A DNA stretch of 64,000 nt from Paguma larvata (Eukaryota; Chordata; Mammalia; Carnivora; Viverridae), in the NCBI GenBank assembly GCA_030068075.1, contig CM057841.1, forward strand, positions 38,047,030 to 38,111,029, written 5' to 3'. This document shows, one piece after another, positions 1 to 10,215 of this stretch (positions within the stretch are counted from its first letter, which is position 1; each line of letters begins with the position of its first letter). A program made the translations under genes and the position numbers. The notes below the pieces were generated by a model. The model ran no database searches and had not been told where the DNA came from. It saw only the letters and a program-made list of their open reading frames with translations.

Positions 1-399
1 GGAGAAAAGGGGATGGCAAAACAAAGTGAAAGGAAACAAAACCAGGAAACTCAATCTTCTTCTAGGGCAGAAATAGAACAGTGAAGATAGCAGACTAAGG
101 CTGAATAACTGGGGAAAAATTTTAATTCTTCCAACTGACAAAATTAAGAGTGAACATTAGGAAATAATTCAGATCCCTACTGGTGATTTGCATAATAGTA
201 GTAATACCACTAGTAATAATGATTATAATAACATCAACTATTCCTGAGAATCCATCTGCTCCTTAGTGCCTCATAATTTAGTACCTGGGTGTTTACAAAA
301 TAAGTTGCCATTCAGGAAGGTAGAGACCCCTTGGGCAGGTGTACTGTCTCTGTAGCCTTCAGACACACATCCCATCCCATCCCAAAGATAGCAGGCTAA
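1..399. other. unique AT-rich sequence, no gene seen
   Basis: No recognisable repeat family, exon or RNA gene is visible. There is a short run of TAATAATA/TAGTAATA triplets near 195-232, which is low-complexity. The overlapping short reading frames that start here have no family resemblance. Confidence 0.5.
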
Positions 400-535
400 A
401 ATACATTCCCAGACTGCTTTCTTCCTCCAGAGCTAGGAGTTTCCTTGAAGACCAGAGAGAAGTATTTTGTCCATTTATCTTTGAATCCCCAATAGCACAG
501 AAGAGATGCTCGATAATTTTTTGTTGATTTATCAT
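400..535 (+). repeat. L2 LINE 3'-end fragment
   Basis: The stretch keeps the order seen at L2 3' ends: a 'ttttgtccatttatctttgaatcccc' type run, then a decayed 'agcacag...gatgctcgataa' and 'ttgttgattt' ending. This corresponds to the usual 'cctagcacagtagatgctcaataaatgtttgttgaa' end. Family call is from pattern memory; edges are approximate. Confidence 0.55.
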
Positions 536-559
536 CCCAAATCTCTCCCCCAGCAAGCT

Positions 560-680
560 GCAAGACAAATAGACACTGTCCAGTACCCCTATTTTTCAGA
601 TGAGGAAACCAGAAATATGTAGTCAGAATTGAAGTCAAGAAAACCAATCTGAGATCTTGAAACACATTGGCTTTTCCTTT
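560..680 (-). repeat. MIR fragment
   Basis: The segment 'ttttcagatgaggaaacc' followed by 'agaattgaagtcaag' is the reverse complement of the conserved MIR core ('cctcatctgtaaaatgggg'). Only about 100 bases are recognisable. Confidence 0.55.
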
Positions 681-3175
681 TATGCCCCACTATTGTGTAG
701 AAAGGTTTCCAATGTCGCATTACTTAATAATTACTTCTCTTCCGTTTGGAATTCTGAGAAAGATGTTCCCTTAGTATTCATATAAAGGACCAAAGAAATC
801 TCATGCCAAAATCACCACTTACGTTTTGCAAGAATTAAGGGCAAGGCTAGCACTTTTGAGTCATTCTGGAGGACCTAAAGCACCCTTTCAAATTTTGAAG
901 AGATGGAAAACAGGAAAGGCATTTTGCATCTGATATAAAAATCCATGTGTATTCTAAGGGAAATGGAAACATGCATTACTGATTAATTTACACTTAAATC
1001 AATGGAGTGTTTTGGAAAAGATATTTGATGTTCAAGAAGCCTTTTTAAAAGGACCTAATGGGACTTTAAAGCTGTTTTTGCCTTAAGATGAGGAACTGAT
1101 TTTTTTCTCATGATCTTACACCCAAGTGATGTGATTTTAAAGTCTCATTTGCTCTCAAAATCTTTCCACTTTGCCCTACACAGTGGTGGTTAACCTGCAT
1201 TTTATTACGTTACTAGAATTTTTTTTCCATTTCTCTATTTATTTTGTCAGTGTAGCTTTCACTAGAACAAGCAGATAACCTTATGGAATCTGTCTGAATC
1301 CTGGGTGCAATTTCCTCAGAACTACAAACACCTCAGAGTATTCTAGCAAAAATGAGGGGTGAATTACACAAGTTTAAGAAGATTTCCATATGAGGAAAGG
1401 ATATGTAAAGAGAGATGACAGGGGCTTGGAATAAATGGAGTCTTCATGTTTGTAGGAGAGAAGCAAAAGGCAGTATATATTGAGGGCTGATGGAAACTAG
1501 AATTAATTGAGCAATCAGTCTATATTGGTATTTACTGTTCAGAAATGCAGATATTACCTCCATTGTTCATTTGTAGAATGTGAAACTCCAGAAGGAATCC
1601 CACCTTTGGCTGTCCATCCCGGACTTGTTAGGAGACCCCAACATTTCCGATGCTGCACCCCCGTGGTGATTCTGATGGGACAGAGACGTGGAAAATGAAT
1701 AACACTGCATCGCGTGGTGGGAAAGTTACTTGCTTTCCACTTCTCTTTCAACCGTCTCATTATGTCCAGAGGGAACATTTCAGTTCCCTGCCATTGCTGG
1801 TCTCTAACAAGCAAAATGCTGGCCTGAGGCTCAGAGCCTGGAGCAGACTCCGAGTGCCTTGTTAGCATGTAAGAACATTGTTTTGCCTTCATTTATGTTA
1901 TTTCTAAGTTTGCCTTGTATTTATGGCAAGTAAAAATAATTTTCTTGTTCTTAAGTATAGATATAAAGTTTCCTTTCAAAACAAATGTTTACATTCTTAA
2001 AGAAGTGAGTTGATTAAAAAACTATATCACACAGATGGTGCACAGACATTAGAAAAAAAATGACACAGAACTACATAAATGGCTGCAGCTTGGAGAAAGG
2101 AAAAAAAAAACTGTATTAAATCAGCAGTCTTTCAAAGTACTATTATCAAGTAAATTGTCCCCTTAAACTTGGAGGTATACACATTTAAAGTACTATTCCT
2201 CAGCTTAAAGTTTTTATTCAATATCAAATGTTCCAGATTTCTCTACTTTGATTTCCTATAAAATCAACTCTTAAAAATATAAATGTCACATCTGGGAGTT
2301 ATAAAAAATGGGAATGGTATAACCTATTTCAATGGACACTGCAGAAATGCTTCAAGTCTTTAGGTACAAACAGTAGAATGTATCATTGTATCCCTCTCTG
2401 CCTCCCCCCACTAATATTTTGAAACAATAGTCATCATCTTCAGTTAACATCCTCGACATAGGTTGATAAAACCCCCCTGTAATTTCTTTTTCAGAAAAGA
2501 CTGAAGTAAATAAACCAAGTAAATCCCCCCAGTGTGCAGATTTGGAGCAGAGTATGTGAAAACAAATGAAAACTTACTTCCATTTTTTTGTGCCTATTTT
2601 ATTTGGTTTATCACCCAATTTTATTTGAGGAGACATTGTAGTCCTTTTCAATGAGAGTTTATTTTTATTTTTTTTCCTTGCCATTGTAAAGGGAAGGCAA
2701 CATATTGCTCATAAAGTGTTAAAGTCTTTATGAACTGCTGATAGATATCAAGGAAATACTCTAAGGATTAAGAGGTGAAATTGTGGCAAAATATCCACTT
2801 CCTCTAAATATTACCTTCAATAGCTTTATAGCAAATATTGCTGAAGAAAGAGAATATAAATCACTTAAGTCCCCTAGGACTTAATACTGAAGTACCATTT
2901 ATGTTTTCCTTTTGTTTGAATTACTGACTAGCACTCTACTGTTGAAAAGGGAAGAAAAAAAATAAAACGTCAAAGCGAAGTGGAGAGAAAAAAGACAAAA
3001 AAGTAGAGATCGAGAAAAATAGGAAAGGAAATACATGCTAAATACTGTCTGGTTCCCCTTTGATCCTTGGGTTGGCCTGGCGTAGCCAGGTCCTTGGGGT
3101 TTTGGGTACTCCTACAGGATGTACACAGTTTTAAACCACACACACATCTCTTTCCAAGGCCAGTGCAAACAAGTA
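681..3175. other. unique AT-rich stretch, no gene seen
   Basis: About 2.5 kb with no transposon I can name and no convincing exon. It contains several A or T runs and one patch with more CpG and GC than its surroundings at about 1560-1870. The opposing frames over that patch (112 codons on -, 71 on +) resemble no family. The segment about 2410-2640 has moderately complex sequence without repeat character. Confidence 0.45.
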
Positions 3176-3179
3176 CACA

Positions 3180-3275
3180 ATTCTGGAAAGCATTGTGGGA
3201 ATGCACAAGTTTGGAGTCAGAAAATCTGGGCCATATTCTGGGGTCTGTCATTCACTAGGTACAGGACCTTTAAAG
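3180..3275 (+). repeat. MIR fragment
   Basis: Order of motifs fits the MIR head and core: 'tttggagtcagaaaatctgggcc', then 'tgtcattcactaggtacaggacctt', equivalent to 'ggagtcagacagacctgggtt...cacttactagctgtgtgacctt'. Decayed and short. Confidence 0.5.
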
Positions 3276-3342
3276 AGTAAAATAGCTATTGCTCTTTCTT
3301 TGTTTGTTTTCATGTGTTTGTCTTTTAAAAATGATGTTCTGG

Positions 3343-3536
3343 GGGGCGCCTAGGTGGCTCAGTCGGTTACGTGTCTGACTTCAATCCAAGTCATGATCTC
3401 ACGTTTCCTGAGTTCGAGCCCTATGTCAGGCTCTTGTCTCCCTCTCTCTCTGCCTCTCCCTCATCCATGCTCTCTCTCTCTCTCAAAGATAAATAAACCT
3501 TAATAACAATAATAATAATAGATAATAAATACCATT
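3343..3536 (+). mobile_element. felid tRNA-Lys SINE (SINEC_Fc type)
   Basis: The head reads GGGCGCCTAGGTGGCTCAGTC and contains the pol III A box; the B box region is 'gagttcgagccc'. A (CT)n tract follows, then an A-rich tail with (AAT)n. The flanks carry a perfect 15-bp target-site duplication, AAAATGATGTTCTGG, at 3328-3342 and 3537-3551. That shows insertion by LINE-1-type target-primed reverse transcription and fixes both ends exactly. The middle of the body is shorter than in other copies because the 'ctgacagctcagagcc' block is missing. Confidence 0.93.
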
Positions 3537-3704
3537 AAAATGATGTTCTGGTAGTCATTACTTGATCAAATATAAGAGGATCCTCCCCTCTTTTCTACGT
3601 GCCCTGTGAATTTGTTCCTGCTCATTAAGCCAGGCAGGATCGATTATGGTGGTCTTATCAGTGTCACTTTGATGTCTCTACAGACTTTCACCTGTTTTTT
3701 TATT

Positions 3705-3840
3705 TCACAATCACCCTCGATGAGCCCTCATTTAGCTTCCCTGAACCTCAGGCTCTTCATCAGTAATTTGAGAGAAATAACTCTTGCTTCATGTTTCTCA
3801 TTGGGTTGTAGTAAGAATATAGTAATATGAAATGTATTTG
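3705..3840 (+). repeat. MIR fragment
   Basis: 'cctgaacctcaggctcttcatcagtaatttgag' followed by 'ttgggttgtagtaagaatatagtaa' parallels 'ctgagcctcagtttcctcatctgtaaaatgg...gggttgttgtgaggattaaatga' of MIR. Confidence 0.6.
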
Positions 3841-4819
3841 ACAGAATGGTGTTAAAACACACACATACATAGCATGTTATGATCTTTTATGTTAATATGT
3901 GATATCAAAAGCAAGAAATAAAGTTGTAGAACTCCTCATTTTACTGAAATTTTAAGTCTGACATGTTATCCGTAATTACAAATAGGTCAGAGTCCACACT
4001 GATTGTGTGGGGTCAAAATCTCCCTGATCAGCAGACATCCTTGTCAAGCTTGCCATTCCCTTTAAAAATTTCACCACGGACCATGGTCATTAACAGCTAA
4101 GGCATTGGAGGAGTGCTTAGCAGAAATAGTATTTAGTTTAATTAACACACTACAAGTCAGTGTCTTATTAATATAAAAATAAGTTCACATATGGAAATAT
4201 CTACAGAACTACATGGTCTCATCAAGCATGCATTAGTTCTCTTGTTGTTACCCAGTTTGGTACCAGATGCAGATAACTCAGAGGTGAATAAGACAAGATG
4301 TCCTTAAGAGCCCAGCCAAGTGGCAAAGATGGACAATGCCAACACATGACCTTGGTACAACGATAGCGCTCTTGAGCTACAACGCAATGGATTGATGGGA
4401 ACAGTGAAGGGCTTAGGAATCAGAGTATCCTTGGAAATGTCACTTAACCTCTCTGACGATCCTGGTCACCTTCTAACCTTGGGAGTCACTTAACTCCTTT
4501 GATAAGTGTTCAGGTGTGACTGGAGAGGAGGATACATCGGGGAGTGTATGGTGAGAGTTAGAGGGTCGTGTGCCCAGAAAGTTAAATTCACCCACTCAGG
4601 AGGCCTTATCTCAGTTAGACTGAGAAATCTGAACATTAATCTATCAAACTCCCTCTCATGTTGAAAAATACCCAGCAGGTATAGATATATCACCTCTATT
4701 ACAGCCATGTAAAAATACAGCCCTGGAAGTTGGGTGGGATTAGACTGGATAATGGGCAAGGGGAGGCCGGAATACTGGTTAAAAAGTAACTGCAATACTA
4801 ACAAAACAATAGCAATGAT
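3841..4819. other. mostly unique sequence, weak MIR/L2 traces
   Basis: No exon is recognised. Possible traces: 4250-4330 resembles the 'aggtgaataagacaagatgtcctt' type of old repeat internal sequence, and 4395-4455 ('ggaatcagagtatccttggaaatgtcacttaacctctctgac') resembles MIR. Both are too decayed to delimit. The 104-codon frame on the - strand at 4490-4804 has no domain I recognise. Confidence 0.4.
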
Positions 4820-4975
4820 AAGATAGATTCACTGCCCATAAACGCCCTATGATTTAGGTAATCTTATTATCCATATTTCACAGAAATGTGAGGTACAGAG
4901 AGGTTAAGTAACTTGCTCATGATCACACAGACAGTACGCCTTCAGAGATCCTACCCTTAGCCATTATATTGTACT
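4820..4975 (-). repeat. MIR element
   Basis: Well preserved reverse MIR core: 'gtacagagaggttaagtaacttgctcatgatcacacagacagta' is the complement of 'ctagctgtgtgaccttgggcaagttacttaacctctctg', with the flanking 'attatccatatttcacagaaatgtgagg' in the correct order. Confidence 0.8.
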
Positions 4976-5058
4976 GCAGTACTCCAGGCAAGAACAATGA
5001 AGGGACTGAACCAAGCTAAACACTGTACGAATTTGCTTTTTATTTTTCTGTACATTTT

Positions 5059-5259
5059 TAAATTTTTATTTATTTAGGGAGAGAGAGATAGACAGCAAGC
5101 AGGGGAGGAGCAGAGAGAGAGGAGACAGAATGCCAGGCAGGCTCTGCACCATCAGCGTGGAGCCCGAAGTGGGGCTCGAACTCACAAACTGCAAGAACAT
5201 TGACCTGAGCCAAAATCAAGAGTTGGACACTTAACTGAGTGATCCACCCAACGCCGCTA
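5059..5259 (-). mobile_element. felid tRNA-Lys SINE (SINEC_Fc type)
   Basis: A reverse copy, read as T-rich tail, GA-rich tract, 'ggctcgaactcac' (complement of the B box) and a decayed head 'gtgatccacccaacgcc'. An 11-bp duplication CTGTACATTTT lies at 5048-5058 and 5260-5270. The head carries several substitutions relative to the common GCCACCCAGGCGCCC, so this copy is not among the youngest. Confidence 0.9.
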
Positions 5260-5385
5260 CTGTACATTTTGGATTTGCTATCCTTCTGCGTATTAAATTG
5301 TTAATTTCTTTTTTTTTTCCTTAGAGCCATAGGCTCCAGGACAAGTGTTCTAAAATCCATGTATTATTATTTTTATTATGTTTTA

Positions 5386-5588
5386 TTTTTTTTTAACATT
5401 TATTCATTTTAAGAGACAGAGCATGAGCAGGGAAGGGGCAAAGAGAGAGGGAGATACAGAATCTGAAGCAGGCCCCAGGCTCTGAGCGGTCAGCACAGAG
5501 CCTGATGTGGGGCTTGAACTCACAGACTGTGAGATCATGACCTGAGTCGAAGTCGGCCGCTTAACCAACTGAGCCACCCAGGCACCCC
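5386..5588 (-). mobile_element. felid tRNA-Lys SINE (SINEC_Fc type)
   Basis: Full-length reverse copy ending in 'gagccacccaggcacccc'. A perfect 16-bp target-site duplication TTTTTATTATGTTTTA lies at 5370-5385 and 5589-5604. It sits only about 125 bases from the preceding SINE, in the same orientation, as an independent insertion with its own duplication. Confidence 0.95.
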
Positions 5589-5604
5589 TTTTTATTATGT
5601 TTTA

Positions 5605-6554
5605 ATGCAGTCCACTTTAGTACTCAGCAAGAACTAGGTACTCATAACTGTTACCAAATGCACCATGATGGGGTGCTAGGGCCAGAGGCCGCAGTAGGCT
5701 CTGTGTACAATTCTAAGGGTCCAATTCTCTTGTAACATATGACTACATATTGTGAGACAGGTGGCAACAGCCACCATTGTCTTTCCTATCTCTGAATCAT
5801 TGCGTGTTTCTTTAGTCTAGAATTTCCTCTTCGTTCTCCCTTACAGTTTATACATACGGAAATCTTGCCTGATCTCCAAGATCTAACTAGATGACCCCCA
5901 CCTAGGGTAAGAAGTCTGTGCTCTCACTGCCCCTATTGCTGCCTGCACACAATCTCTCTACCACGACTCCTGTACTTAGGGCACACTGCGGTGTTGGACA
6001 GATTCCTGACATCTGTCCTGTCACACCTACTAAAGACCTGGGAAATCAGGGCACGTGTTATTTAATCAAATATGGACTGCACACAAGGCAATATGCAGTA
6101 GGGAAAATAAATCGTGTGCAAGGACTGTTCACATTTGGGAAATGGGAAATGACTGACAGTGTCTAAATTGTATGGATGAAGAGATAGAGGCTTTAGTCAA
6201 ATGAAGCTGGTCCCACTGGATGTTCACACATAACATAGTGAGTACCAAATGTATGAGTATATAATTATCTCACAGTGGAAGTCAGCCTGACTTCCACAGC
6301 CTTTTATATCCTCCCCAAATTCCCTTACTAACCAATCTCTTATACCCTCTGTATAAACCTTCCCCTCCACCCACCCTAAACTTAGTGCTTGGGCTCCCTA
6401 GATTCTTTGTATTTTTTTGTATATGGCAGTTACCACAGGTACCTCTTCAATCCTGTAACCTTAGCAAACATGTCTAATTGATCACAGCGGAGCACGGACT
6501 CATCTCTAAGATTTATCTTCAGGGTTGCACTTCAGACAGCCACCGAGAATCATT
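5605..6554. other. unique sequence, no gene seen
   Basis: No transposon with clear edges. Around 5830-5900 'gaaatcttgcctgatctcc' hints at L2. The 82-codon frame at 5918-6166 has no recognisable domain and no splice context that would support it. Confidence 0.4.
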
Positions 6555-6800
6555 CAGAAATTGACCATTAGATTAAGTTCCTTTGCCAAATAAGCTTACA
6601 CGCTTCCTTCGGCTTGAAACGCCCTGCTTCATCAGGCTCATCTCCAGGAATCTGGCCAGTTCACTTCCTCCATGATGCTTCCTTGATTTCCTCAAATCAA
6701 GGTGAAGAGTCCCCTCTGCTCTAACGGAGCACAGGCCTATAGCACTTAGAAAAACCTCATTGTTTGCAGTCTAGCTCCCTGGCTGTTACAGCTACCATTT
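6555..6800 (+). repeat. L2 LINE fragment
   Basis: The series 'cttcggcttgaaacgccctgcttc', 'cctccatgatgcttccttgatttcc' and 'tatagcacttagaaaaacctcat' follows the L2 3' region order ('ctggaatgccctcc...aggaagccttccctga...'). Decayed, edges approximate. Confidence 0.5.
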
Positions 6801-6817
6801 TGCCTAACACCACATGT

Positions 6818-7218
6818 TGTCTTAGTCAGCTAGGGCTGCTATAACCAAATACCTCAGATTGAGTGGCTTAAAGAAAAGACACTTATTTCCCAGAGGCTGG
6901 AAAGTCCAAGGTCAAGGGGCTGGCAGATTTGGTCCTTGGTGAGGACTCTCTTCCTAGCTTGCAGGTGGCTCCCATTCCTCCATGTGTTATTGTGGCCCTT
7001 CCTGATGTCACCACACGAAAGCTGGAGAGAGAGTGTGAGCGAGTGAGCGCTCTCATGTCTCTTCCTTTTTGTGTAAGGACAGTACTCCCACCATTAGGGC
7101 ACCACCCACAGGACTTCATCTATGCTTCCCAAAGACCCCATCTCCAAAGACCACCGCATTGGGAGTTGGAGCTTCAACATGTGAATTTTGGCAGGGCAGA
7201 AACATTTGGTGTTAAACA
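6818..7218 (-). mobile_element. MLT1-type solo LTR (ERVL-MaLR)
   Basis: Reverse copy of a MaLR LTR. It starts TGTCTTAGTCAGC, then shows 'gctgctataaccaaatacc', 'tggcttaaagaaaagac', 'gtgaggactctcttcctagcttgcaggtgg', 'ccatctccaaagacca' and 'gagcttcaacatgtgaattttgg', in the order I recall for MLT1A-like LTRs read backwards. No flanking 5-bp duplication is detectable and no internal retroviral sequence is attached, so it is a decayed solo LTR. Confidence 0.8.
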
Positions 7219-8015
7219 CTTGGATACTTCCTGTGGTGGGGCTAGAAATGCTCCTTATATTCCTTAGGCCACTCATCTACGTCTAGCACTTGGTACAGTT
7301 CAGGAGATGCATGGGAAAGGAAGCGAATCCAATGTAAGACTGATCGAGTTTAGTATAAGTCAACAAAATAGAATTTGAGGGGAGGGCGGATTGACATGGC
7401 CATTATGTAAGTTAATTTGCTTTAAGACGTCGGCGCCATCCTTAACTTTCTTGGCTTTCAATTTGCATGAACACCTTGTCCTACCGACAGACAGACAGCT
7501 TCAGGGTGGATTAAATAATCAGTCAAGTGAGAAGAGCATCTTCCAATATGTCGGCAAAAACACTTCTATTTCAAGAATGATTATAAAAAGCCACAAGGAA
7601 GGCAGTGATAACATAGTTGAAACATTGATTTACTGATCAAAAGAGACACTAATACACACTCCTGAAGGGAAATGGTTAGATTTTTAACATGCATACTAGC
7701 AAATCCCCTTGCTCCTTCGTTCCTCTTCTGTATTGTCACACAAAATCCCACCTCTGGTCCTTTGCTTTTGACTCACAGCTCCTCTGCAATCATTTTCTTT
7801 GCCTTTTGTTCTGTCATCTTTCTTTCCTTCTTTCTTCCTTTTCATCTTTTGTGACAAGACCTTTTCTCTTTGACTGTTTTTTTCGCTATACTTTTTGTGT
7901 TCCTTTTCTCTCTTAATTCATCCCTTTTTTCCTTTTTGTTCAGAGTGATTTTCCTCCTCCCACAGATGATGTGGCCACCACAAGAGCAAGCACTATACAA
8001 TGTGTTGAAGAGGTA
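7219..8015. other. unique sequence with pyrimidine-rich tract
   Basis: No named repeat. A T/C-rich stretch covers about 7790-7945 and ends in 'ttttgttcag', then 'ctcctcccacag', which looks like a pair of splice acceptors upstream of a short segment closed by GAG|GTAACC at 8010-8018. No known protein is recognised. The three overlapping frames here are short and rich in F/L/S because of the pyrimidine tract. Confidence 0.4.
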
Positions 8016-8019
8016 ACCT

Positions 8020-8150
8020 ACCTAGTGAAGGTACAGTGGGCCTTAGGTTTTAGTCCCCATTTTTTAGGTAAAATATCTTTACTTCTCTGAATCTAAATCT
8101 CCACATCTGTCATCTAACATGTGGACAGTATAACTGGCACATAGGAGGAC
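8020..8150 (+). repeat. MIR fragment
   Basis: 'taaaatatctttacttctctgaatctaaatctccacatctgtcatctaacatg' followed by 'actggcacatagga' fits the MIR core and 3' end in order, heavily mutated. Confidence 0.5.
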
Positions 8151-8750
8151 TCTTAAATGGTAACAATGATCACTTCGGTCAATAATGCAGTATGGAAACT
8201 GAGCCACCGACATTGGGGCATCTATACTGGCTCAATGAAAACGGGATCCTTCATTTGTCATCCTTGGGGTTTTAACTCCTTCTATGAATATCAGTCTTTT
8301 CTGAGACCTGTTTTGTTCTTTTCATCTGGGACAACTGTCTTCTGCAACACACTGGCATTCATTTATATGTGGCAGACAGAGAGGGCACCTGGTTGTAAGG
8401 GGTCCTAATTAAAATGCATGATGCTGCAAATGTAAAAGGGACATGAGCCATAAACAAATCTCCTGACAGTGGTTGACAGCCATTGACTGGACATATATTT
8501 CTTTTCATCGAGGACAAAAAAAGAGATCTGTTTTTAAAAGATACACAACTACCACAGGCTCTTGCGAGTTAACTCTTTCTAACAGAAAATCTGCCTCTGA
8601 CTAGGCAGATTGAAACTAGAGGTACTGCCTTGCCTCACAGTTTGTTTCTCCCAACTACCCACTTTATGTACCAGTTTTAAGTCAATTTTCAGGAAAAGAA
8701 ATAAGGTGAGATTGAAATCCGTTTGTAAATACTTTTAAACATTAGGTACT
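8151..8750. other. unique sequence, no gene seen
   Basis: No transposon or exon identified. The 83-codon frame at 8157-8408 shows no known motif. A 25-nt word at 8456-8480 recurs with two mismatches at 9990-10014. Confidence 0.4.
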
Positions 8751-8766
8751 AGTAAATACCATTTCA

Positions 8767-8981
8767 AAAAAATTTTTAACATTTATTTATTTTTGAGACA
8801 TATAGACAGAGCGTGAGCAGGAAAAGGGCAGAGAGAGAGGGAGACACAGAATCCGAAGCAGGCTCCAGGCTCTGATGAGCCGTCAGCACAGAGCCCAATG
8901 TGGGACTCGAACTCACAGACAATGAGATCATGACCTGAGCCAAAGTCGGCCGCTTAACCGACTGAGCCACCCAGGCGCTCC
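8767..8981 (-). mobile_element. felid tRNA-Lys SINE (SINEC_Fc type)
   Basis: Full-length reverse copy. The 16-bp target-site duplications are AGTAAATACCATTTCA at 8751-8766 and AGTAAATAGCATTTCA at 8982-8997, differing at one base. The head 'actgagccacccaggcgctcc' is close to consensus. Confidence 0.95.
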
Positions 8982-8997
8982 AGTAAATAGCATTTCA

Positions 8998-9988
8998 GAG
9001 CTAGAAGGGCATTTAAAGACAATGTAGGTCGCTGGCTTATTTTACTGTTGTGCAAGCGAAGATCTGTGAGAGAACGCAAGGGATCTGGAAATACTGGTTC
9101 TAGCTGGGCTTTCACACAGAAGTTTATGCTTTCTCCTCAATGAGGTTGATGGCTGCTTGGAACCTTGACAGCTCAGAGCCAAAATTAAAATCCAGCGCTC
9201 CTGACTTCCAGTTCAGAAATGGTTCATTTAATGTACATGCTAAAATTAACCTGTTAATTATTTAATTAAAAAGAAAAGTATTTTTGAATCACTTATGTTG
9301 TGCATTTACTCCAATGAATTGTATATCAACACTGAGCTCTTCCTGGATGCCTGGTACATGATATATATTATGTATTTTATCATGCACTGCAAAAGCTATA
9401 AGACTGTATGATTCCATTTCTTATGAAAAGGTAACAGAGGATAACAGAAATTAAATAACCTTCCCAAGGAAACAGAGCACATCCTGGAATATGGATTGTC
9501 CTGTTTTAGTTGACAACCCACGTAGTTTTCACCAAACTGTTCTTCCACCTAAATCTTCCAAGCAGGGTCATTATAATGCCCAATATAAAAATTAGTCATC
9601 TTATGCCAATTTTCCTAATATTAATGACTAGTACCAAATGTTCATGATTATAATAAAAAGTTTAAATATATATATCATAGTAAATGTATATAATTATTTG
9701 ACCGGTTAAATATATCTTATTATATATTTTTTTCTGAGATGAATCATTTGAATAGTAAACTAGAACTAAAGAGAGAGACATACAGAAGACTATCTCTTCT
9801 AAAAAGAAATTGTATATTCTTTGAGAAAGTGTACTAGGTATTAATCAAAATACCATTATGAATCTTGTTTTCCTTGGCCCCAACATATGAAGAAATTTTA
9901 TTTTCCAATAGCATGATGACAAATTATCTCCACCTGTGCAGCATTAACTAAGTCTTCCAATATTTCCCAACTGTTACTGCTAACATCT
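8998..9988. other. AT-rich unique sequence with a faint MIR trace
   Basis: About 9345-9490 ('tgcctggtacatgatatatat...ttaaataaccttcccaaggaaacagagc') resembles a reverse MIR. The rest, including an A/T-rich run at 9650-9740 with several TATATA segments, is unassigned. No coding signal seen. Confidence 0.4.
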
Positions 9989-10022
9989 TAAACCTCCTGA
10001 CGGTGGTTGACAGCTAACATCT

Positions 10023-10215
10023 ATGGTAGGAACCACACTAAACCCTTCACTACCTTTGTTCGTTTAATCCTCAGAAGACCACCACAGAGTAGGAACAACT
10101 ATTATTCCCCTTTTACAGAAGATAAAACTGAAGTTCAGAGACTTTAAGATTTTTACCCTAAGCTACACAGCATCGGCATGAATAACGAGGATTGGAATGC
10201 AGGATGTCTGACAGT
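10023..10215 (-). repeat. MIR element
   Basis: Runs through most of the family in reverse: 'cactaaacccttcactacctttgttcgtttaatcctcagaagaccacc', 'attattccccttttacagaagataaaactgaagttcagag', 'agctacacagcatcggcatgaa', 'aggatgtctgac'. One of the longer MIR copies in the window. Confidence 0.78.

Noticed and set aside
1554..1892. 112-codon frame on - and 71-codon frame on + over a CpG-richer patch
   Set aside because: No family resemblance and the two frames overlap antiparallel; the patch is reported for its composition only.
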